Source: Carnobacterium funditum DSM 5970 (lineage in GTDB: Bacteria; Bacillota; Bacilli; Lactobacillales; Carnobacteriaceae). Taken from it: a DNA stretch of 64,000 nt. A model generated the notes under the pieces. The model saw only the letters and a list, made by a program, of their open reading frames with translations. It searched no databases and was not told where the DNA came from. This document shows positions 16,542 through 25,689 of the stretch, piece after piece. How positions within the stretch are numbered: position 1 is the first letter of the stretch; each line of letters starts with the position of its first letter. The DNA lies in contig NZ_JQLL01000001.1 of assembly GCF_000744185.1 (NCBI RefSeq), positions 186,001-250,000 on the forward strand. Direction: 5' to 3'. The translations under genes and the position numbers were made by a program.

Positions 16542-18179
16542 ATGGGAATCAAGCAACTCCGAGAGGAAGAAAAAGGCAGTGGTTTAGTTTTAACATTAAT
16601 GGTGCTTTTGGTGTTGTCTGTCTTAGGTATTGCCATTGGAACTCTTACGATCGGTAGTTATCGATTGAGTGATGCTACTCGTGATGATACATCCGCTTAT
16701 TATGTGGCAGAAGCTGGAGCCGTTGCCGCTTATGAACAGATTCAGAGAGAAGTATTAAGTGCTTATAAAAACAATGAAACAGAAGGTGCTTTTTATAATC
16801 AGGTATCAACTATCCTTAGCTCAAAAAATGGTCAGTCGAGTATAAAATTTGATCAGCAATTAGGCAGCGAACCTACTGCAACAATCCGGACTGAAAAGGA
16901 AGACTCACAAAACTATAACATTCAGTCTACCGGAGAAATAGACGGAAAAGAGCGGACCGTTATGAAAAAAGTCACGGTGAATTGGGTTAATAAAAGTACT
17001 GGTGGGGGAGGAATGCCAAAACTTCCTGAAAATGCAGCTTTGTTAACGCAAGGTGGCATGGAATTGAGAAACGGTACTTTGGTAGGGGATTTACATACCA
17101 ATTCAGTATTAAAGGATTCCGTCAAAATTTCAGGAGGTAAGAATTCTAAAGGGGATACTTTGTATTATCCTAGTAGTACGACTGCTGAAAACTTAATCAA
17201 TAGAGAATACGATTGGAAGTGGATTAAAAATTATGTAGCTAGAGAAAAAAATATTGATTTTAAAGTTTATGAAAACTTGTTGAAACAAGTTAAAGTACCC
17301 ACTGATAATACGATAGACTTTAAAAAATTACCGGATAAAATAATTAAAAAAAATGAGAATGAACAGTATAAGGTTCAAGATAATGGGAATTTGTTTCTAA
17401 ACAATTATTTACTTAATACCTATAAGCTTGAGGTTTATGACAATATTTCTTTTAATAAGATAATAGTTGAGTCTGGAAAAAAGTTAACTATTGACCCTAT
17501 GGGAGGAAACCACACGATTTTAGTGAACGATTTATCAATTAGTTCAGGTGATATTGATATTGTTGGAAAAGGGACAATCACATTTTTAGTGAACAATTTA
17601 TCAATTAGTTCAGGGAGTCTTAATGTTGTAGAAGAAGGCAAAATTACATTTTTAGTGAATAATTTAATATTTACTTCAAGTAATCTCGATATTATTGGTG
17701 AAGGAATAATTAGATTGGTTGTAGCAAATACAATCAATTTTAATCAGAATTCATACATCAATGCCTCTGGAATAAGCAAACAATTCTTATTGATATTTAC
17801 AGGTCCTAATCCAAATTTTACGAATATTAACAAGATGAACGCTAATGTGATATCCATCGGAAATGAGAAACCAGTAGATCTCAATAATACCACTATAAAT
17901 GGCGTATTTCTGACGGATAACAAAGAAATTATTTTGTCAGGTGGCAACTGGAATAGACCTTCCAACGTAATACTTATTGCACCAAAATCAGCTGTCACTT
18001 TAACTGGAAGTTATCTTATGAACGGTACGGTTATTGCAGAAAAATTCAAAATGCTTGGTGATGCAAAACTAACTTATACAAAAATTGTCACGACCGGTTT
18101 CCCATTCGGCTCATCAGTTACTGTTACTGCTCCATCATCGGAAGACATTATAACCTCAGGAACAATCATTGAAGATTAG
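16542..18179 (+). CDS. PilX-like pilus protein with beta-solenoid repeats
   Basis: Predicted 545-residue protein. An N-terminal prepilin-like segment (EEEKGSGLVLTLMVLLVLS) and the AYYVAEAGA motif are typical of PilX/GspK-like minor pilins. From about residue 310 there are repeats of about 20-24 residues (VNDLSISSGDIDIVGKG, VNNLSISSGSLNVVEEG, VNNLIFTSSNLDIIGEG), then further short beta strands, as in right-handed beta-helix or polymer-forming domains. This large body suggests a tip or surface-exposed binding role. The start may be ATG 16542 or GTG 16533; neither ribosome site is strong. It directly follows the second pilin stop. Confidence 0.75.
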   Translation: MGIKQLREEEKGSGLVLTLMVLLVLSVLGIAIGTLTIGSYRLSDATRDDTSAYYVAEAGAVAAYEQIQREVLSAYKNNETEGAFYNQVSTILSSKNGQSSIKFDQQLGSEPTATIRTEKEDSQNYNIQSTGEIDGKERTVMKKVTVNWVNKSTGGGGMPKLPENAALLTQGGMELRNGTLVGDLHTNSVLKDSVKISGGKNSKGDTLYYPSSTTAENLINREYDWKWIKNYVAREKNIDFKVYENLLKQVKVPTDNTIDFKKLPDKIIKKNENEQYKVQDNGNLFLNNYLLNTYKLEVYDNISFNKIIVESGKKLTIDPMGGNHTILVNDLSISSGDIDIVGKGTITFLVNNLSISSGSLNVVEEGKITFLVNNLIFTSSNLDIIGEGIIRLVVANTINFNQNSYINASGISKQFLLIFTGPNPNFTNINKMNANVISIGNEKPVDLNNTTINGVFLTDNKEIILSGGNWNRPSNVILIAPKSAVTLTGSYLMNGTVIAEKFKMLGDAKLTYTKIVTTGFPFGSSVTVTAPSSEDIITSGTIIED

Positions 18180-18196
18180 CAGAAAGGTGAGAGAAT

Positions 18197-19822
18197 ATGG
18201 CAGATTTCGAGAAGAAAAAATTAGGAGATTTATTAAAAGAAGCGGGACTTGTAACGGAACTGCAGATTGTAGAAGCACTCAGCTTGAAAAAGCAGGATCA
18301 AAAATTAGGAGATTTATTAGTTGATCAAGGATACATTACCGAGAAGCAATTATTGGATGCGTTAGAGATTAAGTTGAAACTAGAAAGTGTCTCTTTATAT
18401 CAATATCCGATTGATCTTTCTGTATTGGAATTGGTAACAAAAGATTTTGCGCGTTCTAAATTATTGCTTCCAATTAAAAAAGAGAATACGCGTTTAATTG
18501 TAGCGATGAATGACCCATTAGACTTTTATGCGATAGAAGAGATAGAATTTTCTACCGGGTATGTGGTCCAGCCAGTAATAGCAACACAAGATGACTTATT
18601 GCAGACAATCAATCGCTTGTACGACTCAAAAGAAGTGAATATTGACTACATTGAAGGGGAAGATGCTCCTGCAGTAAGAATTTTCAACCAATTATTAGAA
18701 ACGGGTGTATCGTTACGTGCATCAGATATTCATTTGGATCAAACGGAACGTCACGTTTCGGTTCGGTACCGGGTAGATGGTTTACTTCGTAATGAACGTC
18801 CTTTACCGAAAACGCTAATGAACTCTTTAGTTGCTCGGATTAAAATTATAGCCGGACTGGATGTAACAGAGACCCGTCTCCCACAAGATGGCCGAATTAG
18901 CACAAATGTTTTGGGGAAACGAGTGAATTTACGGGTATCAACCTTACCAACTATTTTTGGTGAAAAAATTGTCTTGCGGATTTTAGATATCTCCAATATG
19001 TTCAGAAAAGTAGAAGACATTGGCTTAGAAAAAGATATATTAGCAGCTTATCAGGAACTGATTGCCCAGCCGTCGGGACTGATTTTATTGACCGGTCCGA
19101 CAGGTTCGGGGAAAACGTCGACTCTCTATGGCTCTATCAATGAACTGAACCATCCAGAAAGCAATATCATCACAATTGAAGACCCGGTTGAATACCAAAT
19201 TGAAGGGATTAACCAAGTTCAAGTCAATACACAAATTGGGCTGACCTTTGCAGCAGGCTTGCGTTCCGTCTTGCGTCAAGACCCGAATATTATTATGGTG
19301 GGAGAAATAAGAGATAGAGAAACGGCTGAAAACAGTGTGCGTGCGGCGCTGACCGGTCACTTGGTATTCAGTACGTTGCATACCAACAGTGCCATTGAAA
19401 CTATTCCTCGCTTACTGGATATGGGAATCGAGTCCTATTTAATTGTCTCGGCTATAAGTGGTGTCGTAGCGCAACGTCTCGTTAAAACCATTTGCAAAGA
19501 TTGTGCTGAAACACGAAAGGCAACACCGATTGAGAAAGAAATCTTTGCAAGACGCGATCAAACAATCGACACAATTACGTTCGCCAAGGGCTGTGACGCT
19601 TGCCGTCATACCGGATATCGTGGACGAATGGCTATTCATGAATTGATTGTGATTACAGAAGAAATAAAGCAACTGATGATGAATCAAACGTCCATTCAAG
19701 AAATCAAACAGCACATCAAAGAACAAGGTGTTCGCTTTTTGATTGACGATGGCTTGCTGAAAGTGAAAGCAGGAAAGACAACACTAGAAGAAATTTTACG
19801 AGTTGCTTCTATTAATGAATAA
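18197..19822 (+). CDS. pilB: Type IV pilus assembly ATPase PilB
   Basis: Predicted 541-residue extension ATPase of the GspE/PilB family. An N-terminal MshEN-like region contains LGDLLKEAGLVTELQIVEAL and a second copy LGDLLVDQGYITEKQLLDAL. Walker A (GPTGSGKT) is at residues 300-307, followed by an Asp box, a Walker B region ending LRQDPNIIMVGEIRDRETA, and a His box. Tetracysteine zinc motifs CKDC and CDAC are near residues 435-475, which marks PilB rather than PilT. GAAAGG precedes the ATG. The MshEN domain in other species can bind cyclic di-GMP; whether this one does is unknown. Confidence 0.93.
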   Translation: MADFEKKKLGDLLKEAGLVTELQIVEALSLKKQDQKLGDLLVDQGYITEKQLLDALEIKLKLESVSLYQYPIDLSVLELVTKDFARSKLLLPIKKENTRLIVAMNDPLDFYAIEEIEFSTGYVVQPVIATQDDLLQTINRLYDSKEVNIDYIEGEDAPAVRIFNQLLETGVSLRASDIHLDQTERHVSVRYRVDGLLRNERPLPKTLMNSLVARIKIIAGLDVTETRLPQDGRISTNVLGKRVNLRVSTLPTIFGEKIVLRILDISNMFRKVEDIGLEKDILAAYQELIAQPSGLILLTGPTGSGKTSTLYGSINELNHPESNIITIEDPVEYQIEGINQVQVNTQIGLTFAAGLRSVLRQDPNIIMVGEIRDRETAENSVRAALTGHLVFSTLHTNSAIETIPRLLDMGIESYLIVSAISGVVAQRLVKTICKDCAETRKATPIEKEIFARRDQTIDTITFAKGCDACRHTGYRGRMAIHELIVITEEIKQLMMNQTSIQEIKQHIKEQGVRFLIDDGLLKVKAGKTTLEEILRVASINE

Positions 19823-19834
19823 GGAGGCAAAATA

Positions 19835-20851
19835 ATGGAACCATTGGATACGATCTTAACAGCTGCTTATGAAAAAAAAGCTTCCGATGTACACCTTGTG
19901 GTAGGCTCAGCACCAGTCTTTCGGATTGATGGAAAGTTGATCCCGCAAACACAAACTTCTCTTATGCCACAAGATACAAAACAGTTTGTAAAAACAATTA
20001 TTAACCAAGAGATGTGGGAGACACTAGAACAAAAACGAGACATTGATTTTTCTTATAGCATCGCTGAGATTGTTCGTTTTCGTGTGAATGTGTTCTACCA
20101 ACGTGGCGCACTCTCACTTGCTTTTAGAATCATTTCAAAGGAAATTCCCAGTGTAGCAAGTTTAGGTCTACCGGATATCGCTAAAAAATTAGTGCAACAA
20201 CCGTATGGCTTATTTTTGGTAACGGGTCCTACCGGAAGCGGGAAAACCACCTCGCTAGCGGCGCTAATCGATTATGTAAACCAAACGCTGAATCGACACA
20301 TTATTACCTTAGAAGATCCTATCGAGTACTTGCATGAACATAAACAATCTATCATTGAACAAAGAGAAGTCGGATCCGATACCGTATCCTTCAAGAATGG
20401 TCTCCGTGCAAGTTTGCGCCAAGATCCCGATATCATTTTCGTGGGAGAGTTGCGCGATATGGACACTATCTCTACCGCTATCACAGCATCGGAAACCGGA
20501 CATTTGGTTTTAGGAACGTTGCATACCTCAGATGCGGCAGGTAGTATTGAGCGAATGATTGATGTTTTTCCAGGTGGGCAACGCGATCAGATCCGCTTGA
20601 TGCTAGCGAATGTTCTCTTAGGTATTCTATCGCAACGACTCGTGCCGACTAAGAAAGGCGATGGTCGCGTGGCAGCAACCGAAATGTTGGTCAATAACAC
20701 CGCCATCAAAAATTTAATCCGAGCCGAAAAAATGCATCAAATCTCCAATGTACTACAGACATCCGCTGATCAAGGCATGCATACGATGGAGATGAGCATG
20801 AAGAAACTCGTCGAAGATAAAAAAATTGGAAGGTCTCATTTAGTGTCATAG
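19835..20851 (+). CDS. pilT: Type IV pilus retraction ATPase PilT
   Basis: Predicted 338-residue ATPase with Walker A GPTGSGKT at 131-138, Walker B region LRQDPDIIFVGELRDMDT, and GHLVLGTLHTSDA. It lacks the tetracysteine motif of PilB, has the PilT-like compact length, and ends in an amphipathic basic helix. PilT depolymerises pili and powers twitching motility or DNA uptake. Dedicated PilT is uncommon among Lactobacillales, where Com pseudopili have only ComGA. AAGGAGG lies 7 bases before the ATG, 12 bases after pilB. Confidence 0.92.
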   Translation: MEPLDTILTAAYEKKASDVHLVVGSAPVFRIDGKLIPQTQTSLMPQDTKQFVKTIINQEMWETLEQKRDIDFSYSIAEIVRFRVNVFYQRGALSLAFRIISKEIPSVASLGLPDIAKKLVQQPYGLFLVTGPTGSGKTTSLAALIDYVNQTLNRHIITLEDPIEYLHEHKQSIIEQREVGSDTVSFKNGLRASLRQDPDIIFVGELRDMDTISTAITASETGHLVLGTLHTSDAAGSIERMIDVFPGGQRDQIRLMLANVLLGILSQRLVPTKKGDGRVAATEMLVNNTAIKNLIRAEKMHQISNVLQTSADQGMHTMEMSMKKLVEDKKIGRSHLVS

Positions 20852-20886
20852 ACACCAAATCAAACAATAAGAAAGGGGGGATAATA

Positions 20887-22092
20887 ATGGCCGTTTTTGC
20901 TTATAAAGCCAAAACAAAAGATGGAAAACTCATGAAAGGGAAAATAGAAAGTATCAGTAAAAAAGAAGCACTCAGTAAACTGGGACACATGGATCTGGTT
21001 GTTTTTGAAGTAGATAAGTTGAATGCCGTATTAAATAAGGATATCACCTTGCGCACTTCTTTAAAATCAAAGGATTTCATTATCTTTTTGAGACAGTTTT
21101 CTTCTCTGATGAGTGCAGGAATTTTGTTGGTGGATGCGTTAGACCTTCTCGCTGCTCAATCGACGAGTTTGTCGCTAAAAGAGGCACTGGACGAGTTAGC
21201 GGAAGAAATAAGGGAAGGGGTTGCTTTGTCGGAAGCAATGGCAAAAAAGCCGAGAATGTTTCCTGATTTATTGGTACATATGATTCATTCAGCTGAAGTT
21301 AGCGGACGCTTAGAAGAAGTTCTGCAAGAAATGGCTGACTATTATGAAAAACAGTACCGAATCAAGCAAAAACTCTCAACTGCGATGACTTATCCGCTAG
21401 TTGTAGGAGTGTTAGCATTCTTTATCACCGTTTTCTTGTTGGTATTTATCGTGCCGATATTTGCCGACATGTTTGCTTCTATGGGAAGTGAGTTGCCTAT
21501 GATTACGCAAGTTGTTTTAAAGTTAAGTGGTTTTTTCCAACATTACTGGTGGCTGATCATCTTACTAGTCGGTCTCTTAGCTGGCGTTGTTCTTCAGCTT
21601 TTGAAAAAAGACCAAGTCGCTTACCTATTTGATGTGGTGCAATTAAAGATTCCTATTCTAGGAACCTTTGTACAAAAAACCTTGCTAGCGCGAATGACAC
21701 AAACGCTGAGTTCTTTAATTAGTAGTTCGGTCCCCATTCTCCAAGCCATTGAAATCACGAGCCAAGTTGTGGGCAATCGAGTCGTCGAGAATGTCCTATT
21801 GCAAGCACAAAAAGATGTTGAACAAGGCGAATCATTAGCGAAGCCGATGGTGGGTCATTGGTTTTTTCCACCACTCATTATTCAAATGATTCAAGTTGGA
21901 GAATCAAGTGGTGAGTTGGATGAGATGCTAAAGAAAGTTTCAGAAATCTACGATCAAGAAGTACAAGAATCATCCGATAAACTACAAGTATTGATTGAAC
22001 CGATTATGATCATCTTCCTTTCGGTTATTGTGGGTGTAATCGTTCTCTCGATTGTTGTACCCATGTTTAGTATGTTTGAAACTTTTGGCTAA
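20887..22092 (+). CDS. pilC: Type IV pilus inner-membrane platform protein PilC
   Basis: Predicted 401-residue GspF/PilC protein with two T2SF domains, each with an amphipathic cytoplasmic helix bundle, separated by membrane segments at about residues 170-195 and 215-240, and a last membrane segment at the C-terminus. Motifs seen include FLRQFSSLMSAGILLVDAL and LIQMIQVGESSGELDEML. It links the ATPases to the growing pilus. GGGGGG-rich ribosome site 6-7 bases before the ATG. Confidence 0.92.
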   Translation: MAVFAYKAKTKDGKLMKGKIESISKKEALSKLGHMDLVVFEVDKLNAVLNKDITLRTSLKSKDFIIFLRQFSSLMSAGILLVDALDLLAAQSTSLSLKEALDELAEEIREGVALSEAMAKKPRMFPDLLVHMIHSAEVSGRLEEVLQEMADYYEKQYRIKQKLSTAMTYPLVVGVLAFFITVFLLVFIVPIFADMFASMGSELPMITQVVLKLSGFFQHYWWLIILLVGLLAGVVLQLLKKDQVAYLFDVVQLKIPILGTFVQKTLLARMTQTLSSLISSSVPILQAIEITSQVVGNRVVENVLLQAQKDVEQGESLAKPMVGHWFFPPLIIQMIQVGESSGELDEMLKKVSEIYDQEVQESSDKLQVLIEPIMIIFLSVIVGVIVLSIVVPMFSMFETFG

Positions 22093-22108
22093 TTTCTGAG
22101 AAAACTTA

Positions 22109-22137
22109 TTGCAAAAGTAAAACTATTGTTATATAAT
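22109..22137 (+). promoter_or_regulatory. Promoter of the major pilin gene
   Basis: TTGCAA (22109-22114) and a perfect TATAAT (22132-22137) are 17 bp apart, giving an internal promoter about 85 bases before the pilin start. This would let pilin be made in excess of the assembly machine. Confidence 0.8.
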
Positions 22138-22228
22138 AAATTTGGGCATAAACTTCTGTTAGAAAGTGAAGTGAGTCTTTAGTAAGCAACCATTCAGAAA
22201 CAAAACAAAGAAACTGGAGGGAAAGAAA

Positions 22229-22591
22229 ATGAGAAATAAAATCAAACAAGTGTTGAAAAAAGAAGGCGGCTTTACATTAGTGGAGTTACTAGCAGTTATT
22301 GCCATTTTAGCTTTAATCGTTGCTATCTCGGTTCCTTTGGTTGGGAATGTGGTTGCTGATTCTAAAACTAAAACAGCAAAGGCTCAAGAAGAATTGGTTA
22401 TTGATGCAGCGAAAATGTATGAATTACAAAATACAATAACAGGTACAACAATTACTACAGATCAATTAAAAACAGCAGGCTATCTTGAGTCTGATTTTGA
22501 AGGTAGTTATACTGTAACAAAAACAAAGACTGGTAATAAAGTTGACTATACAGTATCAGTTGGAGCAACTACAGAAGATATACCGGGCTAA
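22229..22591 (+). CDS. pilA: Major type IV pilin (PilA/ComGC-like)
   Basis: Predicted 120-residue prepilin. A short basic leader ending KKEGG is followed by FTLVELLAVIAILALIVAISVP, with Phe at +1 and Glu at +5 as in classical class III pilins. The globular part is small and Thr-rich (ITGTTITTDQLKTAGYLESDF...), without cysteines. Its own promoter, a GGAGGG site and a following terminator or attenuator indicate high, separately tuned expression, so it is taken as the major subunit. Confidence 0.88.
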   Translation: MRNKIKQVLKKEGGFTLVELLAVIAILALIVAISVPLVGNVVADSKTKTAKAQEELVIDAAKMYELQNTITGTTITTDQLKTAGYLESDFEGSYTVTKTKTGNKVDYTVSVGATTEDIPG

Positions 22592-22621
22592 TAGCAAAAT
22601 ATCATATCTACTAAAACACAT

Positions 22622-22655
22622 AGAAAGACTCCTTCAGGGAGTCTTTCTTGTTTAC
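22622..22655 (+). terminator. Attenuating terminator between pilA and pilD
   Basis: AGAAAGACTCC and GGGAGTCTTTCT form a stem with a TTCA loop, followed by TGTTT. The T-run is interrupted, so partial read-through into the peptidase gene 15 bases further on is likely. Confidence 0.75.
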
Positions 22656-22668
22656 TAGGAGTTTTTTT

Positions 22669-23424
22669 ATGAACACAATCGTAACGGTTATCTTTTTCAT
22701 TTATGGTTTAGTATTTGGTTCATTTTTTAATGTAGTAGGGTTACGAGTGCCAAATGGGACGTTGTTTGCTCAAACGCGATCTTATTGTGACACATGCCAG
22801 CGGACTTTGACTTGGAAAGAATTGATTCCAGTCTGGTCTTTTTTGCGCCAAAGAGGTCGATGCCGGCAATGCAAAGAAAAAATTTCTTTGTTGTACCCGA
22901 TTATGGAGCTAACGACGGGACTATTAGCAGCGTTTACTTATTATCGTTATGGTTTTAGTGAACAAACGCTGCTAGGTATCTTATTAATTGCACTCATCAT
23001 TCCACTTACGGTATCCGATATCGCTTATCGAAAAATACCAAATAAGATGCTGTTATTTTTCACTCCTTTGTTTGTAGTGCTACGCTTGTTTAATCCACAG
23101 CCTTCTTTTTGGGCATCTTTATTAGGAACAGTGCTGGCATTTAGTTTGGTATTCGTGATTATTCTCTTATCTAATGGCGGGATGGGCGCTGGGGATTTGA
23201 AATACTTTACTTTATTGGGCTTTATTTTCGGACCCGCTCTTTTTTTGTTGCTCTTTTTTTTAGCGACGCTTTACGGAGCCATTATGGGTATGATTTTAAT
23301 GAGGTTAAAAAAGGGTAATCGAAAAATGACCATTCCATTTGGACCGTACATCGGTCTAGCTGCACTAACTGTTTTTTATTTCGGAGAAACGATCCTACAG
23401 TGGTATTTATCCTTTCTTAGTTAA
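22669..23424 (+). CDS. pilD: Prepilin peptidase PilD (aspartic membrane peptidase)
   Basis: Predicted 251-residue polytopic membrane enzyme that cleaves and N-methylates prepilins. The zinc-site cysteines are at 40/43 and 65/68, and the two catalytic aspartates at 117 (TVSDIAYRKIPN) and 176 (GGMGAGDLKYF). All are present, so both methylase and peptidase domains look intact. The start at 22669 follows TAGGAG; the frame is open back to 22648, inside the terminator. Confidence 0.93.
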   Translation: MNTIVTVIFFIYGLVFGSFFNVVGLRVPNGTLFAQTRSYCDTCQRTLTWKELIPVWSFLRQRGRCRQCKEKISLLYPIMELTTGLLAAFTYYRYGFSEQTLLGILLIALIIPLTVSDIAYRKIPNKMLLFFTPLFVVLRLFNPQPSFWASLLGTVLAFSLVFVIILLSNGGMGAGDLKYFTLLGFIFGPALFLLLFFLATLYGAIMGMILMRLKKGNRKMTIPFGPYIGLAALTVFYFGETILQWYLSFLS

Positions 23425-23464
23425 GGAAGAGCATTGTTTGTGTTTCTGATACATAAGGAGGTAT

Positions 23465-24499
23465 ATGATGTTATTTAATAAAAAGCCCTTACTTTACTTT
23501 GAGTTTACGGAAAGAAGAATCCGTTATTTGGTCATGGATGGGCATTCCGGTGCGGTACTGGAAAAAAGCGAAATCCTGTTTGATATGGAAATTCTTCATG
23601 AAGAGAAAATTATTGATACTTCTTTGCTTGAAAATCGCTTAAGCGCTCTAGTTACTGAAAAAAAATGGAAAAATGTGCAAGCATCCATTCTGTTGCCAGA
23701 TAATTTTGTCATTGTGCGTGAAGAAAAAATACCCGCACAGTTAGCCGCTTCAGAAATAAAAGCCTATCTTGCCTTACATATCGGACAAAAGATTCGTTCT
23801 CCTTTCAAAGAAACGCGTTTTCATTTCGAAATGCTTGAAGAAGGTGATACGGAGCAGACCATCCTTTTAATGCTTTATCCCCAAGATGTTATCTTGCAAT
23901 ATGAATCAATCTTACAAAATGTTTCCTTAAATCCGGTTGTAGCGGATATTTCTTCGCTCTGTCTCTACCGGATTATCCGACAGCAAAAGGCATTTCAACT
24001 AGATCCTGATAAACATGTGATGGTGTTGCAATGGAGTACGGTCAATAATGCCATTATGGTTTTCAACCAGAATCTGCCTAAATTTTCCCGCCAGTCGCGC
24101 TTAGTGCGTTTGGTTGATTTGTGGGATGTTACTCCGGATGGTGAGTGGATCTGGAAAGACGATACCGAATCTTATGAAGAGGCCATTGTAGAAACCTTGA
24201 ATGTTTTGGAAAGGTTATTAGAGTTTTACCGCTATTCTGTGGTAAACGGAGAAGCTGGTGTGACAGATATATTTTTAACAGGTGACTTTCCTGATTTGGA
24301 AACAGTAAGAGAACAGTTGTCCAAACGTTTTCCTCAATCGATTCACATGCTAGCGGTCCCTGAAGAGATTAACACTAAGTTTCTGCCATTATATGGGCTT
24401 GCGTTAAAAGAAAAGCAGACAGCTATTCCGAATAAAATCGCTAAGAAAAAAGTGAAGCACACCAGGGAAAAAGTACAGGAGGAAACTGAACATGTTTGA
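23465..24499 (+). CDS. pilM: PilM-like actin-fold pilus assembly protein
   Basis: Predicted 344-residue cytoplasmic protein placed directly before pilN and pilO, as in PilMNO alignment complexes. The sequence is diverged from model PilM, but the N-terminal LLYFEFTERRIRYLVMDG strand pattern fits the actin-like fold. AAGGAGG is only 3 bases from the ATG at 23465 and 6 from the in-frame ATG at 23468, so the latter may be used. It overlaps pilN by 8 bases. Confidence 0.78.
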   Translation: MMLFNKKPLLYFEFTERRIRYLVMDGHSGAVLEKSEILFDMEILHEEKIIDTSLLENRLSALVTEKKWKNVQASILLPDNFVIVREEKIPAQLAASEIKAYLALHIGQKIRSPFKETRFHFEMLEEGDTEQTILLMLYPQDVILQYESILQNVSLNPVVADISSLCLYRIIRQQKAFQLDPDKHVMVLQWSTVNNAIMVFNQNLPKFSRQSRLVRLVDLWDVTPDGEWIWKDDTESYEEAIVETLNVLERLLEFYRYSVVNGEAGVTDIFLTGDFPDLETVREQLSKRFPQSIHMLAVPEEINTKFLPLYGLALKEKQTAIPNKIAKKKVKHTREKVQEETEHV

Positions 24500-25031
24500 A
24501 GTTAATTTTTTTGAAAAAAAGCAGAAAAACCTTCTTCCTTATTTGCTTAGTGGTGTCTTCCTTTTCTTGCTTATTTTGGTAGGTATCTATCTTTTCTCCA
24601 TGCAAGCATATTACTCAAACACAGAAACAAACAATCAAGATTGGCTTCAAGAAGAACAAGAGCAGCTAATTGTTTCACAGCAAATGCAAGAATATGCTCA
24701 ATTGACAAAACAAGTGGCAGCGGATAAAGCTACTTTTGAAGCAATGCAATATCCAATGGCCTATGTAACAAAAGAAATCCTTGAAAAAGTTCCAAACGGG
24801 GAACAGCAAGTAACCATTTTCAATAAAAATGAGACGAATCAAATCACATTAGTCTTGGAAGGTTTGACAGCTACAGAGGTCTCCGATACGGTCGAAAAAT
24901 TTAAAACGTTAACCTATGTTTCTGATGTTCAGTTTATCCGTATGGAGAATCAACCAGATGGAGTGGACTCGACGGTTGAACTGTGGCTAGATATTGATGA
25001 AGCAGCTTTGAGAGGGGAGATTCCGTTATGA
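24492..25031 (+). CDS. pilN: PilN-like pilus assembly protein
   Basis: Predicted 179-residue bitopic membrane protein: a short cytoplasmic N-terminus (MFEVNFFEKKQKN) with the conserved NFF motif that docks into PilM, a membrane segment at about 17-37, a coiled-coil-like stretch and a ferredoxin-like C-terminal domain. CAGGAGG precedes the ATG. It overlaps pilM by 8 bases and pilO by 4 (ATGA), indicating translational coupling. Confidence 0.82.
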   Translation: MFEVNFFEKKQKNLLPYLLSGVFLFLLILVGIYLFSMQAYYSNTETNNQDWLQEEQEQLIVSQQMQEYAQLTKQVAADKATFEAMQYPMAYVTKEILEKVPNGEQQVTIFNKNETNQITLVLEGLTATEVSDTVEKFKTLTYVSDVQFIRMENQPDGVDSTVELWLDIDEAALRGEIPL

Positions 25032-25576
25032 AGTTAAAATGGAATCGTTTGTCAATCATACTAGTATTGATAATCGTACTGGTCATTCTAGGGGTGCTTA
25101 TTTTTGGACAGGTCTATTATCTCAATCCCATTAAAGAGCGAGCTAATCTTGTAGCTCAACAAGTGGAGGAAGAAATGAACTTGAAGACCGAGTACCCGCC
25201 AGAAGCAACCTTACTGAAAGAGTATAGACAAGGATATGAAGAAACTTGGGGATTTTTACCTGAAGGCGAAAAGGTCAATCAAGAGCTGATTGTGCTGGAA
25301 AGGCTCGCTGCCCAAGAGAAGGTTACTGTGCAGCAAATAGTACGTGTAGAAGAACCTCAGTCGCTTGAAGGACTTGATGAAAGTTACAGAAAAAGCAGCT
25401 ACGAAGTGGAATTGACAAGTGCGACTGCGGGAAGTATGCAGACCCTGGTCAAAAAACTAGAAGCAACGGAGCGCATCTGGAACATCTATTCTTTTGGGTT
25501 TGAAAAGCTTGATGAAGCTTCTTACAGTGGGACATTCACAGTTGAGTTGTTTTATCATGTCGCATCCTCTGAATAA
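25028..25576 (+). CDS. pilO: PilO-like pilus assembly protein
   Basis: Predicted 182-residue bitopic membrane protein with a membrane helix at about residues 8-28, a coiled-coil and a C-terminal ferredoxin-like domain. Position after pilN, size and topology support PilO; the sequence itself is weakly conserved. Last gene of the pilus operon, closed by a strong hairpin. No secretin gene follows, as expected for a Gram-positive. Confidence 0.8.
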   Translation: MKLKWNRLSIILVLIIVLVILGVLIFGQVYYLNPIKERANLVAQQVEEEMNLKTEYPPEATLLKEYRQGYEETWGFLPEGEKVNQELIVLERLAAQEKVTVQQIVRVEEPQSLEGLDESYRKSSYEVELTSATAGSMQTLVKKLEATERIWNIYSFGFEKLDEASYSGTFTVELFYHVASSE

Positions 25577-25636
25577 TCTTAGTAAAGGATAATTATTCTC
25601 CTGAGTGTCAATGAATCAAATATATATTGCAACACG

Positions 25637-25681
25637 AATACCCCTGTTACAATATGGAAATCATATTGTAACAGGGGTATT
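25637..25681. terminator. Strong terminator at the end of the pilus operon
   Basis: AATACCCCTGTTACAATATG and its exact complement are separated by GAAAT, giving a 20-bp stem. The flanking A- and T-rich bases allow use from both sides. Confidence 0.85.
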
Positions 25682-25689
25682 TATAGTTG

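Noticed and set aside
16533-18179. LPXTG-anchored adhesin
   Set aside because: The repeat-rich protein ends without a sorting motif or C-terminal hydrophobic anchor; its N-terminus is prepilin-like.
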